The translations under genes were made by a program, and so were the position numbers. From Charina bottae (lineage: Eukaryota > Chordata > Lepidosauria > Squamata > Charinaidae): DNA of 64,000 nt. Of the stretch, positions 58,060 through 64,000 are shown piece by piece. The DNA lies in NCBI GenBank assembly GCA_023362775.1, contig JALMGJ010000003.1, positions 53,421,416-53,485,415 of the forward strand. Reading direction: 5' to 3'. The notes beneath the pieces are model-generated. The model did no database searches. It was not told the DNA's origin and saw nothing but the letters and a program-made list of their open reading frames with translations. How positions within the stretch are numbered: the stretch's first letter is position 1; every line of letters starts with the position of its first letter.

Positions 58060-58403
58060 CAGAGCTTTCCAAACTGTGTGTGGCGACACAAAAGTGTGTT
58101 GCCACACACAGCGTGGTGTGTCGCCACACCACCCGGAAGCAGCGGCGCGCGCGTGCATGGCGGCCGCCATGCGCGCGCGCCGCCGCACACACCCCGCGCC
58201 GCCGCACGCCCCTCCCGTGCCGCCGCCGCGCGCGCACCGCCGCACGCCCCTCCTGCGCCGCCGCCGTGCGCGCGCTGCCGCACGCCCACTGCGCCGCCGC
58301 CGTGTGTGCGCGCCGCCGCATGCCCCCCACGCCGCCACTGTGCGCGCGTGTGTCGCCGCCGCCGCCAGGTGTGTCGCCAGCGGCGGCACTTTGGAAAGCC
58401 CTG
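58060..58403 (+). mobile_element. hAT-like MITE with GC-rich minisatellite core
   Basis: Termini CAGAGCTTTCCAAACTGTG and CACTTTGGAAAGCCCTG. Perfect 8-bp duplication CATTAAAT at 58052-58059 and 58404-58411. The core is almost pure G+C: about four tandem units of roughly 37 bp built on CGCGCGCCGCCGCACGCCCC, rich in CpG and alternating purine-pyrimidine runs. Arginine/alanine-rich open frames here are composition artefacts. Confidence 0.93.
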
Positions 58404-58442
58404 CATTAAATCATAATTTAGTAATATACGGGATGTATTATG

Positions 58443-58692
58443 TTTATTTATTTATTTATGTATTTTTATCCCGCCTTTATTATTTTTATAAATAACTCAA
58501 GGCGGCGAACATACCTAATACTCTTCCTCCTCCTATTTTCCCCACAACAACAACCCTGTGAGGTGAGTTGGGCTGAGAGAGAGTGACTGGCCCAAGGTCA
58601 CCCAGCCGGCTTTCATGCCTAAGGTAGGACTAGAACTCACAGACTCCTGGTTTCTAGCCCAGCACCTTAACCACTAGACCAGACTGGCTCTC
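58443..58692 (-). mobile_element. CORE-type SINE, near full length, minus strand
   Basis: TTTATT tail, ATCCCGCCTTTATTATTTT, CACAACAACAACCCTGTGAG and GGCCCAAGGTCACCCAGCCG, then the tRNA head CTAGCCCAGCACCTTAACCA and CTAGACCAGACTGG. Confidence 0.87.
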
Positions 58693-59380
58693 CCAGTTTA
58701 CAAAGCTTTACCTAGCATGGTCCTTAAGATGTTTTTCAGCAGTCATCACATAATTCATATAGTATAACTCTACAACTGAATATTCCTTGGTTATCTGCTA
58801 AAGAAAGTTGGAAATAAACATAACAACTCATCTATATATGGTGAATTGCATCCAAACAGTCCCTTCTATGAACAACTGGGCCTCTTGTCATTCATATCTG
58901 AAATCCAGCAGACTCTTTTGCTATACAATTTGAGGACAGATGATTTTTGTTATTCACCTTTGCAGCCATTCAGTCTGCCTCCTATAGAGTTCTAGAAGGT
59001 TTCCCAGTTTTTCAAAGTTCTCTAGAAAAAGACCAGAATAAAAATGGTTTCTCTTCCTCCAATGGGAACCCCTCCATTAATGGAATTCCACTCACTGAAA
59101 TTTTGGACCCAAATGAATACAGTATAAGATCTTCATTCTTAAAAAAGAATTATTTTTAAGGTCCCAAAGCTGAGGGGACCCAGAATATGAGACAAGATAG
59201 TATTATGATATTTCCCACTTCTAACTTATGTGTTTAATAGATACTGTAGGCTATAATATGGAAAGTTTCTGGAACCAGGAAAATGGGTCTTCAGTTGATC
59301 ATATTCAACACTGTTAAAAATAAATAATCAGCCATAACTTTTAATCAGCAGCTAGCCATAACTCCAATAAAAGTGTTATA
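58693..59380. other. No recognisable feature
   Basis: Nothing identified. Confidence 0.35.
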
Positions 59381-59703
59381 GGTAAAGGTTCCCCCCACAC
59401 ATTTGTGCAGTCGTGTCCGACTCTAGGGGCCGGTGCTCATCTCCATTTGTTAGCCGAAGAGCCAACGTTGTCCGAAGACGCTTCCACGGTCATGTGACCG
59501 GCATGATGCACGCGGAACACTGTTACCTACCCACCGAAGTGGTACCTATTCATCTACTTGCATTTGCATGCTTTCGAATTGCTAGGTAGGCAAGAGCTGG
59601 AGCTAGTGCGGGAGCTCACTCCGCACGCAGGGCTAGGGATTCGAACCTCCGAACTTGCGATCTTCCGATTGACAAGCCTGGCGTCTTACCCGCTGAGCCA
59701 CCA
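59381..59703 (-). mobile_element. Sauria-type tRNA SINE, full length, minus strand
   Basis: On the minus strand: GTGGCTCAGCGGGTAAGACG (A box), GGTTCGAATCCC (B box), GAAAGCATGCAAATGCAAG, GAGTCGGACACGACTGCAC and the AACCTTTACCTAT end. A possible 7-bp duplication TGTTATA lies at 59374-59380 and 59715-59721. Closely related to 29757-30085 but with the complete head. Confidence 0.88.
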
Positions 59704-59721
59704 CACTATATATATGTTATA

Positions 59722-62700
59722 CCAATCTGGTATCTTCCAGATGTGTTATCAGCTTTAGATTTCCAAGAAAATATTCTAATTTTATCTGTATATGATAAAA
59801 AGGGTATTCTAATATCCATTATTTTATCAAGTTCTAGGCATATATGTAGGATTTTCAGATTTAAGGGGTAAGCCAGTTTGAAATACTAATACAGTAAGGC
59901 AGCTGAGATTAATATTTTTGAGTTTAGAAATCCAAAACTAGTGGCTTGTAAGGATCATTTAAAATACTCAGATGAACATTACAATTAATGTCTTCCAGCT
60001 TAGAGTTTAAAAGTTAAAGAGCTGTTCTCTTAATCACTGTCAGAGTTGCTCCCAGATTTCTTCCTACAGCTCATTTTGTGATTTTTCAGATATTCTCTTA
60101 TTTATCATTCTAGAACTCCAGCAACATGCCATGATAAATGCAAGGAAGGAAAAGTGTTGGGTCACCCTTACTCTAACTTCTTCTCTTTCTTCCTTTTGCT
60201 GGTTCCTCAAGGGAAAAAAAAGGAAAAAAGTCATAAATTATAGAATGGGTAGAAAGAAAGAACACAGACTGGTTGGCTGGTTAAGAGAGGATTTGTGGCT
60301 CAAAGAACAGGGAGGTAGAATAAGCCAAGGTTGATTGAAGTGAATTATTCCCTGATTTGTATGGAAATAGCACAGCTGATTTGTGTTGAAGTTTTTTGTT
60401 TGTTTGTTATTTGATTTATATTGGGAGTATGGCCAAGATTGAAAGGATTGGACTTGATTCTGTTACCATTCCCATGAGCTCATGAATGCATACAAATGTA
60501 CAGTGGATGTGAGAACAAGGAAACCTTCATGGAGGTGTAATGATTTATGCAGTGTGATTCAAGAAATGGAGAATACTCCTTCAGATATGGGGAATAATTA
60601 CCATAAGCAACTATTCAGATACAAATCTACACTCTTTACATTTAACTCATGCATAAAAACCCATAACAGAAGTAAAATGGCTATTAGTATATCACCACCT
60701 AGCATATGAACCAGTGTACTACTTCTAATTATCAGTCCAAGAGAGAGAAAGAAAGAGGCCCACATTATAATCCAGTTGGTTAGTTTGCTTTGGACATGGA
60801 CAATTTTCACACCAAGGCATTATATAGGTAAACGTATAGGTACTAATATGACTTAGTTGATTGTTGATGGTCAGGTAAACATTTGTATGTGTAGACAGTT
60901 CTATGGGAGCAATTCTTTTTAATTCATCAGTGGAAAAGGTTTAATTTTCAATAAATCTGAAGATGAACTACACGAACATTGAGAGTATGATTCTTATATA
61001 GTCCTCGGGAACTTTATTCTTTTTCCTATTAGCTGCCAAAGTCTCTGACTTTGCTTTTTCTAGAACAAAATGGAGTAGAATACTGTCTAAAGAAAATACA
61101 AGGAACAACCACATCTAAAGTAATCTGCCAGCATGTCTGAACCTTTCTAATAACTGCACACCAAAGCCATAATCTAAATTGAGGGAGCTTAAAAGCTCGT
61201 GCACAGAAAAATAATATTGTTTAAAAACAGAGCCAGTGAGCACGTTAGAGAGATCCAGGTTCTTAATCTTACTCTTTTAGCCCACCCAAGCATAAAGAAT
61301 CACACGCTTAGACATAGTAGGTTGAAAAAGTAAGTAGAAAAGAGTTCTTATGTTTATTGGTCCAGTTACATCCATTTTGTTGAGAAATTCTTCTTCTTTG
61401 GTTCCCTAGACCCCTGGCCCTATGTTGCTGCCAGGGCTGCGTGGAGAAAAGGGGGAAAAATCTCCTAGGCCCATCCATGGCCTAAGATGGAGAGTTGAGG
61501 CCTAGCTCATGGCCTCTCCATGGAAGGACCAGCAGCTGTATGGTCCTTCTTCTCCGGTGGAAGCAGCAGAGAGAGCTGACTATGAAGGGAGAAGGAGGAA
61601 GTGGGAGTGGCAACAAAACAACTTCCTCAAAGACACGGAGAATTGCATCCTGGGATGAACTCATCTACATGCAAATGAGGCATGTTGATTTGCTGAATTT
61701 CCAACAAATACGTGTGTGTGTGTGTGTGTTCAACATTTCAGGAATAGAGGCTTGCTTAGTGACCACATGTCTGTGGGAGTGTTTGGGCCTGGAAAGTTCT
61801 AGCAAAATTAACATTTTGTAAAATGTGGTCTGATCTGAGCTCTAGCTTTGTAAGGTACTTAAACTTTTTCTCCTCAAATAAAGTCAGAAAATAGATGCAT
61901 AAATGTAGCAGTTGAATAAATAATTATCTTAGATAATCTACATCGGTTACCTTTATGCTATACGCCTCATTCATTTCTAACTCTGACATAAGCCATACAT
62001 CATTACCTTTATCCAGAATAGCTGAACTGTACTGAAATTTGACAATCATAATTCTACAACCTCAGTGATATGCCCTGATTAAACAACACAGATAATAACT
62101 AATATTGTCCTTACAAATATACTTAATATGACTGATCAGGACAAAAAGTCCAGTTCTATTGAATAAGTAAGTTAAACCTATCAGCACAGTGTCAGTCCCT
62201 AAGTTTTATATTTAATTTTAGAAGTCAAAACTATATGTTTTAATTTGACATTATTCTTAACATCATGTTAATTTCTTCCAGATGTCTCTACAGAGAGAAA
62301 CACTGCAATTTTTGCACAAAAAGCATGTGTTTCAGTGATTTATTCCAAAAGAGCTTCTATTTACTGCATTTCATTTTCTTCTCAATGAAGCACTTAACAA
62401 CATGTTTCTCTTTAAGAATCTTACTTAATCATATGGATATTTTTTTCAATTTACATTTTCAGTTCTTTAGTACTGTGGCCACAGGACGTTTCTTAAACTA
62501 TGCAAATTAAATACACATGTTGAAAACATGTTTTATATAAGTCCAAAGCACTTTTTGTTGCAAAAGCCTTGTGGCAGGTAGAGAACTGATGGTGCTTCTC
62601 TGCTAGGTTGTGGGATAGAGGTAAAGTACTATGAAAACATAGCTTTTCCCCTCCAAAATATTAAAAGATATTACATAATAATCACGTATGATAATAATGC

Positions 62701-63894
62701 AACTTACATTTTTTTCCTGAATAGCATATTCTGAATACTGAATGCACTATGAACCAGAGAAAAACATACTTGGGGCGGGGGCCTTCTGGGCTGATGTTCA
62801 ACATTTCAGTTTAAAAACTATTTCTGTTGCGTTACATTTCCATTTTTTCTCAAATATAATCTTGAAAAACATTGTAATTAAAGAGAGATTTTAGAGCTGA
62901 ATACAAACTGCTTCCAATATAAAACCTGCCACATTTGAACATCTTGTACAGCCATTGTTGTACCTAGGAACCCCAGTTCTGAAGCATTTCAAGAATGCCA
63001 TCTAGCCTTAGACTTTCAGACTGTGGCATGTATATAATACAGGCCAACACAAGGAATCATCATAGACATATGTGATTAAGAAGCTGGGGAATAGTGTCCA
63101 GAAAATATGCTCTTCCCCCATTTCACTTTTCAGTGACAGAATGAATTTAAATTTGAACTTTGTATTTGAATATATTCTCTGTATATTTGCTTAGGGTTTC
63201 CCCCTAAGTTGAAACATTGGATTTCTGTCCTAAGGCAGTTATTCCCAACTCCATGGTAAATGTCTGACGTGCTTATTAACACACACACGGATATGAGTGT
63301 TAAAAACAGAATAGCTGTCAGATAGAAAGACACTTAGGTTCTGTTTTTAAATTATCATTATGGTGTTTTGATAAGGCAATAGCAATGTAAGCAGACACAG
63401 ATCCTTACAATATTGTTCATAGCTGTTCAAATAATAAAATCATCTCTTTCTGAAGACTTTTCTAAAAAAAAATAGACTGCCTACAGTGAGTAATCCCATA
63501 ATATTTTCAAGTCTTCATACAGGACAGGCAAGTTTCCCAACTTGCTTTGTTTTTCTGTGGGAAAAAGACCACCTTTCAATTTCTTGTATATATAAAGAGG
63601 TAGATGAAGATCTCAAGGAAGCCCATTTGGATGGTATATGTTTCCTCTTGAAGGGTAACAATTACACTTTGGAGCAGGCTTAGACAAACTGATATATGCT
63701 GTATGAGCACTTCCAAATACAGTGGTTAGGGAGGGACCGTGAATGTGTACTTTGGCCCTCAGCTTCTCTTGCGGCATCTGTTCAGAACTGATTGATACCC
63801 TGTTTGCCCTATGGATCTGTATATAGGAAACATGTTTGGAAACATGCATCATGCAGGGATAGGCACGGTTGTTACAAGGTACAATATGAAACTG
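59722..63894. other. No recognisable feature; one GT repeat
   Basis: About 4.2 kb without identifiable elements apart from a (GT)n near 61712-61728. Short frames have no domains. Confidence 0.35.
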
Positions 63895-64000
63895 ACTTCC
63901 GGGGAAGCAATGGCAAACTGAAGACAGTTCCGCTAGAAGCAGAGTTGACGACCACGGCAGAATAAAGAGATGGCAAGTAAACCGGCTCTTCGGAATTCCT
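63895..64000 (+). mobile_element. Probable L1-type LINE 5' end, cut by window edge
   Basis: CTTCCGGGGAAGCAATGGC and CGCTAGAAGCAGAGTTGACG, followed by CGGCAGAATAAAGAGATGGC, are CpG-containing phrases that resemble squamate L1 5' UTR starts and contrast with the AT-rich flank. Only about 105 bp is visible. Confidence 0.4.

Noticed and set aside
58037..58495. Several overlapping arginine/alanine-rich open frames on both strands
   Set aside because: They lie in the GC-rich minisatellite core of a TSD-flanked hAT-like MITE; lack of stops there follows from base composition.
62265..62510. Possible exon after a TTAATTTCTTCCAG acceptor-like site
   Set aside because: The frame has no recognisable domain and no matching donor or neighbouring exon; a chance pyrimidine-AG is common in AT-rich DNA.

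Overview
The window is AT-rich vertebrate nuclear DNA and almost certainly comes from a squamate reptile. That call rests on the repeat mix: Sauria-type tRNA SINEs with a 3' end built on ACCTTT, CR1 and RTE/Bov-B-like LINEs, L1-like LINEs, CORE-containing tRNA SINEs, a Tc1/mariner end, and a Penelope-like element (PLE). I found no convincing host protein-coding exon, rRNA or genuine tRNA gene. Most of the window reads as an intergenic or intronic transposon landscape.

The only complete, apparently functional coding region belongs to the PLE at 9921-14250. It has a long ORF with Penelope-type reverse transcriptase followed by a GIY-YIG endonuclease. It is preceded head-to-head by a 5'-truncated inverted copy of the same element. 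The two 1,539-bp arms (9979-11517 and 12699-14237) have equal length and look essentially identical, and the insertion is flanked by a perfect 14-bp target-site duplication (TSD). The terminal repeats (pLTRs) carry hammerhead-ribozyme-like motifs. At 30163-30448 a second insertion of the same family contains only two pLTR fragments. They form a perfect 226-bp palindrome plus a short tail, again with a 14-bp TSD.

Layout. 1-9.9 kb: a TA-flanked MITE, a composite SINE, an old LINE reverse-transcriptase fragment, an L1-like half-LINE with an 18-bp TSD, and a Tc1-like terminus. 9.9-14.3 kb: the PLE. 14.3-31 kb: two hAT-like MITEs, SINEs, a long stretch without recognisable repeats (about 21-24.6 kb), and the palindromic mini-PLE. 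31-40 kb: a pentanucleotide satellite, SINEs, a foldback MITE and LINE 3' ends. 40-45 kb: a degenerate RTE/Bov-B-like LINE broken by antisense CR1, SINE and hAT-MITE insertions. 45-53 kb: SINE and LINE debris and simple repeats. 53.6-56.9 kb: a CR1 LINE fragment that holds two later insertions, an L1-like element with a 22-bp TSD and a TA-flanked MITE. 57-64 kb: a very GC-rich hAT-like MITE, SINEs, then mostly unrecognised sequence. The right edge cuts into what looks like an L1-type 5' end.

The parts form a nested history rather than a gene system. Old LINE bodies (Bov-B-like, CR1) host younger MITEs, SINEs and L1-like insertions, and the PLE insertions look youngest because their arms and TSDs are undamaged. 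Family names were assigned by reading motifs and termini; no database search was run.
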